The notes beneath the pieces are model-generated. The model was not told where the DNA came from and made no database searches. It was given only the letters and a program-made list of their open reading frames with translations. A program made the translations under genes and the position numbers. Positions 24,200 through 33,119 of a stretch of 37,748 nucleotides of DNA are shown here, piece after piece. Source of the DNA: Chloroflexota bacterium (lineage in GTDB: Bacteria > Chloroflexota > UBA11872); the NCBI GenBank assembly GCA_011523785.1, contig WTFW01000046.1, forward strand, positions 1-37,748, written 5' to 3'. Position 1 is the first letter of the stretch, and every line of letters starts with the position of its first letter.

Positions 24200-24922
24200 T
24201 CAGTCCGCCAGGGCGATTTCGAGGCGGCGGTTGATGCGCCCCTTGTTGGCGGCGTTGATGATGGCGACGCGGCCGATCTCGCTGGTGTTAGCGACGTGCG
24301 TGCCGCCGTCGGCCTGGCGATCCAGGCCCTCGATTTCGACGATGCGGATATTGGCGATGTGGGCGGGGACCAGGTTGACGTGGGTGCGGATCAGGTCGGG
24401 CAGTTCCAGGGCTTCGGCGCGGGGCAGCTCGTAGGCGCGCACCGGTCGGGCGGCGGCCAGTTCAGCGTTCAGGCGTTCCTCAATCTGGTCGCGCACGTCG
24501 TTGATGCGAATGCCTTCCAGCGAGAAGTCCATGCGGGCCTTGGCGCCGTCGTCGTAGATGTGGCTGCCGGTCACGTCGGCCTGCCAGCCCGTCCAGACCA
24601 CGCCGGAGAGGGCGTGCAGGGCGGTGTGCAGGCGCATGAAGGCGTAGCGCAGGTCCCAGTCCAGGTGGCCGGTCACCTCGGCTCCGGCCGGGGGCGGCTC
24701 GCCTTCCAGCCGGTGCACGATATCGCCGCCCCGGCGGCGCACGGCCGTCACCGGCCAGACCTGCCCGTGGGCGCGCAGTTCACCCAGGTCGCTGGGCTGC
24801 CCGCCGCCAAGCGGATAGAAGGCGCTGCGGTCCAGCGCCACCCCGTCCGGACTGACGGCGGTGACGGTGGCCTCGAAATCTCGCAGGTAGCTGTCGGCGT
24901 AGAACAGTGCTTCGGTTGCCAT
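24200..24922 (-). CDS. alaX: Alanyl-tRNA editing protein (AlaX family)
   Basis: A 240-residue stand-alone homologue of the AlaRS editing domain, which hydrolyses mischarged Ser-tRNA(Ala) or Gly-tRNA(Ala). AFYPLGGGQPSDLG (34-47) is the N-terminal beta-barrel motif; H99 and H103 in RLHTALH and H209 in DGGTHV are zinc ligands. The fourth ligand, normally a cysteine (CGGTHV), is D205 here, a substitution I believe occurs in one AlaX subgroup. It is the first gene after the T-box leader and is 4 bases from ileS, so both should rise when uncharged tRNA-Ile accumulates. Confidence 0.9.
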   Translation of the reverse strand: MATEALFYADSYLRDFEATVTAVSPDGVALDRSAFYPLGGGQPSDLGELRAHGQVWPVTAVRRRGGDIVHRLEGEPPPAGAEVTGHLDWDLRYAFMRLHTALHALSGVVWTGWQADVTGSHIYDDGAKARMDFSLEGIRINDVRDQIEERLNAELAAARPVRAYELPRAEALELPDLIRTHVNLVPAHIANIRIVEIEGLDRQADGGTHVANTSEIGRVAIINAANKGRINRRLEIALAD

Positions 24923-24936
24923 GTCGCTCCATCAAC

Positions 24937-24966
24937 GAAAAAACCCGTCCCCAACGGGACGGGTCG
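24937..24966 (-). terminator. Intrinsic terminator of the T-box leader
   Basis: ACCCGTCCC and GGGACGGGT form a hairpin (24964-24943 on the minus strand) followed by a run of six Ts (24943-24938), 15 bases before the alaX start codon. It is the regulated terminator of the T-box. Confidence 0.92.
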
Positions 24967-25200
24967 AGAAACCCGCGGTACCACCCGCGTTGCGCGGCCA
25001 AAACGACCGCGCCGCTCGTCCGGCACGCGCCACGAGGCGGATACCGTTGCGCCGATCACGGAGCGCAACCCCCTCCGGTTCTACCAGCCCGTCCGGGCCT
25101 TCGACCGGCGGCTCGGGAAGGATGTTCCAGCGGGACCCTGACCGCCCGGCTTCCACCGTCCCGGGCTCGCTGCGGCGGACCGCCCGCCAAACGCGTTTCC
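24938..25200 (-). promoter_or_regulatory. T-box riboswitch with probable Ile (ATC) specifier
   Basis: Read on the minus strand, this leader has a stem I with GCGAGCC, GGTGGAAGCC (distal loop) and GAACATCC; ATC at 25123-25121 is in the specifier position. The T-box core GGGTGGTACCGCG lies at 24986-24974; its TGGT would pair with an ACCA tRNA end, which suits tRNA-Ile. A terminator hairpin follows. Uncharged tRNA-Ile would stabilise the antiterminator and turn on alaX-ileS. A possible promoter is TTGACC (25254-25249) with GACACT (25231-25226), spacer 17. Confidence 0.9.
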
Positions 25201-25278
25201 GTCAACGCCTTTGCTGCAAGGAGCGAGTGTCGCCGCCGACCATGCGACGGTCAAGACTCTTTTCGAGTGGCCTGCCGG

Positions 25279-26184
25279 CTACTCGCCCTTCGCGCCCGCA
25301 ATGTCGCGTCGCTGGAAGATCCAGAACGCCACGCCGCTCAGGACCACGATGTAAGCCAGCGAGACCAGGAAGCCCTGCAGGGCTTCGGGCTGCATGCCGA
25401 TGACCGCGGCGTCGTCGAATCCGCCCTCGCCGCCGCCACCGACAAAGAGCTCACCGCCCGTCGTGCCCAGCCAGCCGCCGACCGCCTGACCGAGGATGTA
25501 GCCGGAGAAGCGCTCGAACCAGTCGAAGTTGGCCAGGATGCCGATGACAATGCCCTCGGCCACGGCGTAGCCCAGCGACAGCCCGATGGCCGCGCCCGAT
25601 GACGTGGTGAGAACGGCGAAGAACAGTCCCAGCGCCACGTAGGGCAGCAACCCGAAGATGGCCTTACCAAAGATGCGCGCCACCTCGGCCCAGTCCGCCG
25701 ACTCGGCCACCCAGGAGCCGCCTTCCAGGGTCAGCGATGCGATATAGCTGCTCAGCGCCATGCTCAGCGTCCCCACGATCAGCGCCCCAACGCCCAGCAG
25801 CGCGACCAGCAGCAGCTTGGACGCCAGCAATTGCCAGCGCCCCGCGCCGCGCGTGAGGACCGTGCGCACCGTGCCCCAGCCGTATTCCGTGCCGGTCAGC
25901 GAGGCGGCCAGGATCATGATGAGGATGATGCTGAAGCCGTGCGAGATGGCGAGCCCGATCACCGCGTTGTTCGGAAACGCCAGCAGTTCCAGGAAGGCGC
26001 CGCTGACGCTGGCCGTGCCGCCGTCGCCCAGCGTCACCTCATCGCCGACGCGGAACAGGGCATAGGCGCTCCAAAACGTGATCTGCAGCAACAGCACGCT
26101 GACAAACAGCAGGATCCAGGGCAGGCGCCGGCGGCGCAGCTTGAACCACTCCCAGCGGGTGAGCGATAGGGTTTCAGCGATCAT
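25279..26184 (-). CDS. ABC-2 type transporter permease
   Basis: A 301-residue membrane protein beginning MIAETLSLTRWEWFKLRRRRLPWILL, typical of ABC-2 permeases that work with a CcmA/NatA-like ATPase. About six hydrophobic segments are visible (near 22-42, 75-95, 120-150, 180-205, 210-225 and 270-290), with GTEYGWGTVRTVLTRGAGR in the first cytoplasmic part, a conserved family motif. A soluble glycine-rich loop GGGGEGGF precedes the last helices. Its ATG overlaps the ATPase stop by 4 bases, so the two form one transporter. The substrate (antibiotic, lipid or Na+) cannot be determined. Confidence 0.88.
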   Translation of the reverse strand: MIAETLSLTRWEWFKLRRRRLPWILLFVSVLLLQITFWSAYALFRVGDEVTLGDGGTASVSGAFLELLAFPNNAVIGLAISHGFSIILIMILAASLTGTEYGWGTVRTVLTRGAGRWQLLASKLLLVALLGVGALIVGTLSMALSSYIASLTLEGGSWVAESADWAEVARIFGKAIFGLLPYVALGLFFAVLTTSSGAAIGLSLGYAVAEGIVIGILANFDWFERFSGYILGQAVGGWLGTTGGELFVGGGGEGGFDDAAVIGMQPEALQGFLVSLAYIVVLSGVAFWIFQRRDIAGAKGE

Positions 26185-27095
26185 TCGGTCTTCTCTCCGT
26201 TCTCGCCGGTCACGTCCAGGAAGTACTGCTCCAGGGAGACCTGGAGCGGGGCGATTTCGGTGACGTAGACCTCGGACTTGCTGAGCAAGGCGGTCAACTC
26301 GGACGAGCGCTCGTGCGCGATCGTGACCACCAGCGCGTCGTCCTCGGCGCGGGCGGCCTCGATCGTGTCCGTGGCCGTCAGGATGCTCAGGGCCCTGGCG
26401 TCATCAGTGGTCCGCAGCCGCACCTGCTCCTGCGGACGCAGCAGGTCCGCCACGTCGCCCTGCACCACCAGCCGGCCCCTGGCAATGATGGCCACGCTGT
26501 CGCACACCTGCTCGACCTCGTTGAGCAGATGGCTGGAGAGCAGAATGGTGTGGCCCTCGGAGCCGAGATCGCGGATGAGGTCGCGGACCTCGGCCATGCC
26601 GGCGGGATCCATGCCGTTGGTGGGTTCGTCCAGCAGCAGCAGCTCGGGATCGCCCAGCAAGGCGTAGGCCAGGCCCAGGCGCTGCTTCATGCCGAGGGAG
26701 TAGGTCTTGAAGGCGTCGTTGGCGCGCCCGGCTAGGCCCACGAGGTCCAGCAGCCGGTCCAGTTCGCGAGGATTGTTGCGACCCATCACGCCCTGGAAGT
26801 AGGCAAGGTTACGGCGGCCGGAAAGGTAGGGATAGAACGCCGGCGTCTCCACGATGGCGCCGATGCGCCGCAGGGCGTCCCGGCCGGTCCCGTTCGTGCC
26901 CAGCAGGCTGAAGCTGCCGGAGGTTGGCCGAACCAGCCCCAGCAACATGCCCATGACGGTGGTCTTGCCCGCGCCGTTGGGCCCGAGCAGGCCGAAAACG
27001 TGGCCGCGCGGCACCTGCAGGGAGAGCCGGTCCACAGCCAGCACACGGCCATAGCGCTTGGTCAGCGCGTTGGTCTGGATCACGGTGTCGGTCAT
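26181..27095 (-). CDS. ABC transporter ATP-binding protein
   Basis: A 304-residue ATPase. GPNGAGKTT (38-46) is Walker A, the signature region reads TYSLGMKQRLGLA (a relaxed LSGGQ), LLLLDEPTNGMDP is Walker B, and LSSHLLNEVEQVCD holds the switch histidine. The final 90 residues form the C-terminal domain common in ABC-2 multidrug or bacitracin-type exporters. The start is placed at ATG 27095 (MTDTVIQTNALTKRYG); the frame extends upstream to 27293, but that part does not resemble the family. It is translationally coupled to the permease gene. Confidence 0.93.
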   Translation of the reverse strand: MTDTVIQTNALTKRYGRVLAVDRLSLQVPRGHVFGLLGPNGAGKTTVMGMLLGLVRPTSGSFSLLGTNGTGRDALRRIGAIVETPAFYPYLSGRRNLAYFQGVMGRNNPRELDRLLDLVGLAGRANDAFKTYSLGMKQRLGLAYALLGDPELLLLDEPTNGMDPAGMAEVRDLIRDLGSEGHTILLSSHLLNEVEQVCDSVAIIARGRLVVQGDVADLLRPQEQVRLRTTDDARALSILTATDTIEAARAEDDALVVTIAHERSSELTALLSKSEVYVTEIAPLQVSLEQYFLDVTGENGEKTE

Positions 27096-27295
27096 GGCCG
27101 AGGACTTCCGAGCAAGCTGCGCATCTGGCGCTCCTTGTATAGCGTTCCCGAGGCTCACTGTAGGCGGCGGCGCAAGGTGCGCCATCGCCCGAACGGCGTA
27201 ATTTCGGTCATGTGGGTCGGCCGAAAGGACTAGGGTCGCTCTGCGGTCTGCCGACACGATGCCGGGAAGAGCCGCCGGCAGGACGGGCGACACGA

Positions 27296-27348
27296 CAACG
27301 GCGCCGGTGGGGCGGACCCTTAGGCCCGCCGATTCACCGGCGCCGTTG
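27296..27348. terminator. Long nested hairpin downstream of the LRR gene
   Basis: CAACGGCGCCGGTG (27296-27309) and its exact reverse complement (27335-27348) are 14-base arms flanking an inner GGCGG/CCGCC hairpin. It begins 11 bases after the stop of the minus-strand LRR gene and lies upstream of the ABC ATPase start, so it probably ends LRR transcription. The rest of the 263-base gap shows nothing else clear. Confidence 0.6.
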
Positions 27349-27358
27349 GGTTAGGCGA

Positions 27359-29161
27359 TCAGGCCGTGCCGGCCGGCGCCTCCGCTTCGGCTTCGCAGAT
27401 CGGAAGCCCGAGTTCGTCGACGTCGTTCCTAAGGACTCCCGCCAATTCAGCGGGAACGCAGCCGCTGAACTGGTTCCCCAACAGGTACACCCTTCGCAGG
27501 TTCTCGAGACGTCCCAGTTCGGCCGGAATCTCGCCGGTTAGCTGGTTGTGCCCCAGTCCCAACACCGTCAGGTTGCTGAGGTTACCGAGCTCGGGCGGGA
27601 TCGCGCCGCTCAGCCGGTTATGCCTGAGCCAGAGCTCGTCCAGGTTGACAAGGCTGCCCAACTCGGCGGGAATCGGGCCGCTGAGCTGGTTGTGATCGAG
27701 GTCCAGTTGCGTGAGGCCCGTGAGGTTGCCCAGTTCGGCCGGGATTGGCCCGCTGAGCTGGTTGGACCAGAGCCCGATCCAGACCACGTTGGGGAGGTTG
27801 CCCAGTTCGGCCGGAATCGGCCCGCTGAGCTGGTTCAATGTGAAGTCCATGTGGGTGAGGGTCTCGAGGTTGCCCAGTTCCGGCGGAATTCCGCCCGTCA
27901 ACTCGTTAATCCCCAGGGCCACCCACTCCAGGCTCTCCATGTCGCCAAGTTCGGCGGGAATGGACCCGCTCAACTGATTGGCCCAGAGGGAGAGACGGGT
28001 CACCTTGTCGAGGTTGCCGATCGCCGGCGGAATCCCGCCCGTGAGCTGGTTGCCAAAGAGGTCCAATTCCGTCAGACCGGTCAATCGGCCGACATCGGCC
28101 GGGATCTGTCCACTCAACTGGTTCTGCGAGAGATCCAGTTCAACGACACGGCCGGCTCCGGTCGTCACGCCGTACCACTCGCGAAGCGGCGCAATGCTCA
28201 GCCAGTTGTCGCTGAGATTCCAATTCGGGCCGTCCAGGGCGTGGTAGAGCGCCACCAGTGCGTCGCGGTCGGCAAAGTACTGGGCAACCCGCGCGTCGAC
28301 ATCGGAAACAGCCTCGGGTTCGAACGCCTGGCCATCCTCCAGCGGTTCGGCAGCTTGGAAACTCTCAAACGCTTGATGGATGTCGAACGGATAACGCGCG
28401 TTGCGGGAGGCATCGCCCAGGAAGCGCAGATGCACCTGGTCAGGGCTGTCCGGCCGGAATTCGAACACGGCAGCCTGGAAATACTGGCGGATCACGCCTG
28501 GAGCGGCGCTCTCAAGATTGAAGCTGGCGCCGGGCGCATCGTCCGGGCGGGCCTCGGACTTGGGGTGGCCGAAGGCCTCCAGGCCGCCCAGCGCCGTGAA
28601 GAAGTCGAGGAATCCGACCGGCGTGCCGTCGATCGCGACGTTGGACACGCGGTGGCCCCAAGGCCCCAGCGGCATTCCCGGCTGCTCGCTCAGCAGGTTC
28701 GGTTCACCGCCTGGTCCGGCAAGGTCGTCCCACACCAGCCGGCGCTCCATCTGCCAGGCGCCGTTGCGCTCCTGGCAGTCCACGATGCCGCGCTGGTAGT
28801 ACTGGGTCAGGCCGCCGGGACGTTCAGCGATGACTTCGGACGTCGGATATCCCCAGCGCAGTACGTCGCCAGTGGCCCTGTAGTAGGTCAGGAAGTTACA
28901 GCCCACGTCAGCCTCGCCGACGGTTACCAGCAGGTCGGGAATGTTGTGACCCAGGCTCGCGTCGGGAGCGAGAAATGCGGATTGCTGCACCACGGCGGAG
29001 GGTCCAGCGGACGTCATGTCGTCTGCGGCGTGCTCGTCCGCGACGACAGGCGAGACAAATGCCACAAGTGCCAGGAGCGAAGCCAGCAAGACCGCGCCAG
29101 CGCGGCGGGGCTGTACGAGCAGCCACCGGACATTGAGATGGGTAGCGAGAGATCGTGTCAT
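27359..29161 (-). CDS. Secreted leucine-rich-repeat protein
   Basis: A 600-residue exported protein. A signal peptide (hydrophobic about 22-41) ends at SPVVADE. Residues about 75-265 contain two modules with the pattern WGYPTSE...QYYQRG and FGHPKSE...QYFQAAVFEFR, which I associate with Chloroflexota surface proteins. After LYHALDGPNWNLSDNW, an N-terminal cap, come about ten 24-residue LRRs of the plant-specific type (NQLSGPIPAELGNL). The last cap has a cysteine pair (SGCVP and PICEA). It probably mediates protein binding outside the cell. There is no clear C-terminal anchor; the tail is A/E-rich. Confidence 0.87.
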   Translation of the reverse strand: MTRSLATHLNVRWLLVQPRRAGAVLLASLLALVAFVSPVVADEHAADDMTSAGPSAVVQQSAFLAPDASLGHNIPDLLVTVGEADVGCNFLTYYRATGDVLRWGYPTSEVIAERPGGLTQYYQRGIVDCQERNGAWQMERRLVWDDLAGPGGEPNLLSEQPGMPLGPWGHRVSNVAIDGTPVGFLDFFTALGGLEAFGHPKSEARPDDAPGASFNLESAAPGVIRQYFQAAVFEFRPDSPDQVHLRFLGDASRNARYPFDIHQAFESFQAAEPLEDGQAFEPEAVSDVDARVAQYFADRDALVALYHALDGPNWNLSDNWLSIAPLREWYGVTTGAGRVVELDLSQNQLSGQIPADVGRLTGLTELDLFGNQLTGGIPPAIGNLDKVTRLSLWANQLSGSIPAELGDMESLEWVALGINELTGGIPPELGNLETLTHMDFTLNQLSGPIPAELGNLPNVVWIGLWSNQLSGPIPAELGNLTGLTQLDLDHNQLSGPIPAELGSLVNLDELWLRHNRLSGAIPPELGNLSNLTVLGLGHNQLTGEIPAELGRLENLRRVYLLGNQFSGCVPAELAGVLRNDVDELGLPICEAEAEAPAGTA

Positions 29162-29279
29162 CTGGCGTGGAAGTTTCTCTTTTGGGGGCGATTCGCCCGA
29201 ATGCGTTAACTGCAGTCTACGTTCTGCGATGTCTGACGCGGACGGCGTGAGCGGGCGGCGACGAGAATCGCAGCGGACG

Positions 29280-30383
29280 CTACGTCGGTCCGTAGTCGTC
29301 CCAGACGGCGACGATGCGCCCGTCTAAGCGCCTGAGTTCGGCGGGGTCGGGATCTGAGTTATTCCAGACGTTGCGCTGTTGGAAGCGGTGCGCGCCTGAG
29401 GCCTGACCGGATACGACTCGCAGAGTCTCTCCAGGGCCAACGGTGGTTTCAGGCGGGAAACGGAAGCCCTGCTTGCCGCGAAGGCTGACCAGCCACCAGC
29501 CGCCGACATCCAGCGGGCCCGAACCCGTGTTGGTCAGGGTCACGACTTCCTCGATCTTGTCGACGCTGAGCGCGACGCTGGCGGTGTCCAGCGCCCAGAT
29601 GCCGACGTTTGCGGCGTGGGCCGCGGCGACGGCCCGGTCAATGGCTTCCCGCTCGGCCAGGTTTGGCGCCACGGGCAGGGCCCGCGCCCAACCCTGGCGG
29701 GCCAGTTCAGCGGCCACCAGGCGATCAGTCTGGTATACGTGGCGAAGCAGGCGACCGCCGGTGTCCGTCGGCTCCACGTCGGCGACGAGCCGCAACGGGC
29801 CGGCGGCGATGAGGGCGCGCAGGGCCTCGCGAGCCTGTTCAGCAAGCTCGCGCTGGCCGACATCGTCAAACTCGGGCGTGTCGATCCCAAGGATTCGAAC
29901 CGTGACTTCGCCCGACCGCGTGGTGACGGTGAATGTGTCGCCGTCGATCACCGACGCCAGGCGACCCGGGGCGCCGTCCAGGTCCACGTCGACCACCGGT
30001 TCGGGCGATGGCGTTGGGGCGGGTGCGACGGTAGGCGCGGGCTCGGGCGTCGCCGTGGGCGACACGGGCGGGCTGGGGAGTGCGGGCCCTGACTGCGGCG
30101 TCAGGGAAGGTGGCGGTTCCGAGGCGCTCCGGGCGCCAGGGGGTGCCGGAGCCGGACTGCTGGCCGCTGTCGCAGCGCGTGCGGTCAGGCGCAGAACGAC
30201 CGTTTCGTCGTATGACCCGTCGCAGGCGGAGAGCACAGCGGTGGCCACCGCCCCGGCCAGAAGGCCCCGCGCTATTGGCGCCAGGTTCCGCGTGTCGCAC
30301 CAAGTGGTGCCGGTGGACCAACACGTACTGTACTGCGAGTTTTCAGGTCCATCGGCTCGTTGCGCGCCGGTTCGCTGTCGCAT
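29280..30383 (-). CDS. Staphylococcal-nuclease-like domain with lamin-tail domain, lipoprotein
   Basis: About 367 residues. A hydrophobic segment leads to V-L-S-A-C, a lipobox (C54 with this start), then a long low-complexity P/A/S/T linker. The SNase domain follows: VIDGDTFTV, VRILGIDTPE and GGRLLRHVYQ supply the usual arginine and acidic residues of thermonuclease. The last 100 residues (VVTLTNTGSGPLDVGGWWLVS ... VWNN) are a lamin-tail (LTD) beta domain, often attached to extracellular nucleases. The start is uncertain: ATG 30383 gives an unusually long n-region for a lipoprotein, and no ATG, GTG or TTG lies in frame closer to the lipobox. Probably degrades external DNA for phosphate or nutrients. 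Confidence 0.8.
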   Translation of the reverse strand: MRQRTGAQRADGPENSQYSTCWSTGTTWCDTRNLAPIARGLLAGAVATAVLSACDGSYDETVVLRLTARAATAASSPAPAPPGARSASEPPPSLTPQSGPALPSPPVSPTATPEPAPTVAPAPTPSPEPVVDVDLDGAPGRLASVIDGDTFTVTTRSGEVTVRILGIDTPEFDDVGQRELAEQAREALRALIAAGPLRLVADVEPTDTGGRLLRHVYQTDRLVAAELARQGWARALPVAPNLAEREAIDRAVAAAHAANVGIWALDTASVALSVDKIEEVVTLTNTGSGPLDVGGWWLVSLRGKQGFRFPPETTVGPGETLRVVSGQASGAHRFQQRNVWNNSDPDPAELRRLDGRIVAVWDDYGPT

Positions 30384-30443
30384 TCCGAATAGTTTGATAT
30401 GGGAAGATGCCGGTCGGCGGCGTGCCACGAGAGAGAGTCGGTC

Positions 30444-31505
30444 ATGGCTAGCTACATGGACTTGAAGAGCCGCATAGACCAAGGCGACGTGATCGTCCTT
30501 GATGGGGCCATCGGGACCGAGCTTCAGGCGATGGGCGTGCCCATGGACCCGGCGTCGTGGTGCGGTCCGGGCAATTACACGCATCCGGCGACGGTGCGAC
30601 AGATGCACGAGCGCTACATCAAGGCCGGGGCCGACATCATTACGACGAATACGTTCAACACCCTGCGTCCCGCGCTGGAGGCCTCGGGGTACAGCGAGCT
30701 GGTGCGGGAAGTCAACGTGCGCGCCGTGGACGCGGCGGTGGATGCGCGAGCGCGGGCCGCCGCCGACCGGCCCGTATACATCGCCGGATCGATCTCGTGC
30801 CGAATCCCGATCCGCGACCGCAGAACCGGGACACTCCTGGGCGGTACCGGCTACGGATATGGCGCCAGCCTTTCGACGGCGGAGCTTCGGGCATACGCCG
30901 AGGAGCAGGCCAATATCCTGGCGGAGTCCGGGGTGGATCTCTTCCTGATCGAAAACCTGTGGGCCGACAACGAGTCCCGGGCGATAGCGGCCGAGGCCGC
31001 CAAGGCGACCGGGTTGCCGGTCTGGGTAGCCTTCACGGCCTCGGTGGCGGCAGATGGACAATCGGTCAGAATGAATTTCGGCGCGGACCGCGACTACAGC
31101 ACCGGCATCGGAATGCCGATGTGGACGGAGAGTTGGCGGCCGGTCGACGACGAAAAAAGCCTGGCCGAAGGCATCAACGAGATTGCGTCGGTGGGTCCCG
31201 ACGCGCTGGGGGTGTTCCACAGCCGGATTGATGAAACGTCCGCGGCGCTCCAGGTCATGCTCGACGAGTGGTCCGGGCCCGTGGTCGTCTATCCGGATGC
31301 CGGCCGGGAGGACTACCTGGCGACGTGGCAGGACCGCAGCCTCAGCAACGAAGCGTCGGTGCAGGAGCTCACGCGGGAGGCCTTGACGTGGGTCGACATG
31401 GGGGCCCAGGTGATCGGTACGTGCTGTGGATTCGGCCACGACTACACGAGGGCTCTGCGCGGCGCCCTGCCATCCGGAACCCGATCGCCACGCAAGGCCG
31501 CGTAG
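30444..31505 (+). CDS. Homocysteine S-methyltransferase-like protein (BHMT/MetH-N family)
   Basis: A 353-residue TIM-barrel methyltransferase. VLDGAIGTELQAMG (18-31), ADIITTNTF and IGTCCGFGHDY (324-334) follow the Hcy-binding family. That last motif supplies two zinc cysteines, C327 and C328. The third, normally in a G-V-N-C motif about 70-80 residues earlier, is absent: the aligned place reads GVFHS (256-260). Either H259 replaces the cysteine or the enzyme does not bind homocysteine through zinc in the normal way. The start is ATG 30444 in preference to 30399. It heads an operon with two FAD oxidases, which suggests demethylation of an N-methyl amino acid or betaine. Confidence 0.82.
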   Translation: MASYMDLKSRIDQGDVIVLDGAIGTELQAMGVPMDPASWCGPGNYTHPATVRQMHERYIKAGADIITTNTFNTLRPALEASGYSELVREVNVRAVDAAVDARARAAADRPVYIAGSISCRIPIRDRRTGTLLGGTGYGYGASLSTAELRAYAEEQANILAESGVDLFLIENLWADNESRAIAAEAAKATGLPVWVAFTASVAADGQSVRMNFGADRDYSTGIGMPMWTESWRPVDDEKSLAEGINEIASVGPDALGVFHSRIDETSAALQVMLDEWSGPVVVYPDAGREDYLATWQDRSLSNEASVQELTREALTWVDMGAQVIGTCCGFGHDYTRALRGALPSGTRSPRKAA

Positions 31506-31568
31506 TTGGCCGTCCGCCAGGGAATCGCCACGTAGAAGTCGGCTGCAGCATCGGCAGAAGGGGTTGAC

Positions 31569-33101
31569 GTGGAGTCCAGACCGCTGGTGGTTGTTGGAGC
31601 GGGGGCGGCGGGGACGGCTGCCGCCATCGAGGCGGCCGAGGCCGGCGTACCCGTAACGCTTGTAGACGAGAATCCCATTCCGGCCACGTTGGCTGGTCTG
31701 AATGTTCCGCAGTTCTTCGGCCAGCGATTCGCGCGCGACTTGCAAGACCAGCCGCGGATGCTGGAGCGGATGACCGCGGTCAACGAGGCTCTGGCGAAGG
31801 CCCGGGTGGCCGGCGTGGACGTGCAGCTTGGGACGTGCGTCTGGGGTGCGTTTCGCAATAGCGACACCAGCAGAGTTTTGGACGGACCACAGCTCGGACT
31901 GGCCGACCGGGATCGTTCATGGATGATCAAATACGACCGGCTGATAGTGGCGACCGGCGCCCGGGATCTGGGCCTTGCGTTCGGCGGGTGGAACCAGGCC
32001 GGCGCCATGGGGGCCAACGGGGCGCATTCGCTATTGCACCACTACCAGGCGTTGGCCTCGCGACGCATGGTGGTGCTGGGCAGCGGCAACCTGGGTCTCA
32101 ACTCCGCCAGGCTGGCGCTGAAGGCGGGAATCGACGTCGCGGCTGTCGTGGAGGTGTCCTCGTCGGTTCGTGGCGACGCGACTCTCAGCGCGGCGCTACA
32201 GGGCAAGGGCGTAGAGGTCTGCACGTCCCATGCCCTGAAACAGGCGGTCGGCCGAGACGGCGAGATCGAGTCCGTCGTTCTGATCGAGATCGACGGCAGT
32301 TGCGCGCCGGTTGCCGGCACGGAGAGAGTTTTCGCCGCCGACACCGTCTGCCTGGCGATCGGCCTGGTGCCCAATGTGGAACTGCTGAGTCTCCTGGGCT
32401 GTGCTCTCGCCTTCGAGCCCGAGCTCGGCGGGTACGTGCCAGTCCGGGATGACCGGATGCGGACCAGCGTCGACGACGTGTTCGTTGCCGGGGACGTAGC
32501 CGGCTTCCACGACGCGATGGTTCTCGACAGCGAGATTGCACGAAACCAGGGCCGCCTGGCCGGAGTGGCCGCGGCGGAGTCGCTCGGGGCAATCGACTCA
32601 GCGGAGGCGGCGGCCCGGCTACGTGAACTTCAGGCGACGGATGCCGACGCGGATCCGACCGATGCCCCCTCACGTTGGATGCAGTGGCTCCAGGCCCTGC
32701 TCAACACCGGTGGATCCGATGTGTTCGTGTGTCCGTGTGAGGAGGTCACTTATGCGGACCTCGTCGACCTTCGGCCGCCGCGATTCCTGAACTGGGAAGC
32801 GAATCGAGGTAGCCGTCCAAGCCTCAAGGCCCTGGTCAGGGATGCTCCGGTCAATCCGGACCAGGTCAAGCGCCTGACACGGGCAGGCATGGGCCACTGC
32901 CAGGGCCGGCTTTGCCGCGAGCAGGTCGCGCTGCTGCTGGCGGACGCGTCGGGAATGGACATCGCCGACATGCCCGTGATGTCGTACCGGCCCCCGGTGC
33001 GGCCGCTGCCGCTGCGGGTCATGTGGCCGCACGACGAGTCGGAGCAGGTTCGCAGCGAGTGGGCCAAGTGGTTCAGCCCAACCAGCCCTGTGCTGGGGTA
33101 G
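31569..33101 (+). CDS. FAD/NAD(P)-dependent oxidoreductase with C-terminal [2Fe-2S] domain (HcnB/SoxA-like)
   Basis: A 510-residue flavoprotein starting at GTG 31569 after AAGGGG. GAGAAGTAAAIEAAEAG (9-25) binds FAD, VVLGSGNLGLNSARLAL is the second nucleotide site, and VFVAGDVAG closes the fold. The C-terminal part has C388-P-C390-EE and C444-x4-C449, which bind a [2Fe-2S] cluster in the alpha subunits of sarcosine oxidase, opine oxidase, proline dehydrogenase and HcnB of hydrogen cyanide synthase. It should pair with the DAO-type subunit encoded 18 bases on. The amine substrate is unknown. Confidence 0.87.
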   Translation: MESRPLVVVGAGAAGTAAAIEAAEAGVPVTLVDENPIPATLAGLNVPQFFGQRFARDLQDQPRMLERMTAVNEALAKARVAGVDVQLGTCVWGAFRNSDTSRVLDGPQLGLADRDRSWMIKYDRLIVATGARDLGLAFGGWNQAGAMGANGAHSLLHHYQALASRRMVVLGSGNLGLNSARLALKAGIDVAAVVEVSSSVRGDATLSAALQGKGVEVCTSHALKQAVGRDGEIESVVLIEIDGSCAPVAGTERVFAADTVCLAIGLVPNVELLSLLGCALAFEPELGGYVPVRDDRMRTSVDDVFVAGDVAGFHDAMVLDSEIARNQGRLAGVAAAESLGAIDSAEAAARLRELQATDADADPTDAPSRWMQWLQALLNTGGSDVFVCPCEEVTYADLVDLRPPRFLNWEANRGSRPSLKALVRDAPVNPDQVKRLTRAGMGHCQGRLCREQVALLLADASGMDIADMPVMSYRPPVRPLPLRVMWPHDESEQVRSEWAKWFSPTSPVLG

Positions 33102-33119
33102 GGAGCGGGAACCGAAGAC

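Noticed and set aside
29880-29905. GGTTCGAATCC-like T-loop sequence on the minus strand
   Set aside because: It lies inside the SNase coding region and no acceptor, D or anticodon stems can be formed around it.
30384-31745. Upstream extension of the nuclease/LTD gene over the methyltransferase
   Set aside because: It runs antisense through a well-supported methyltransferase gene and has no family similarity.
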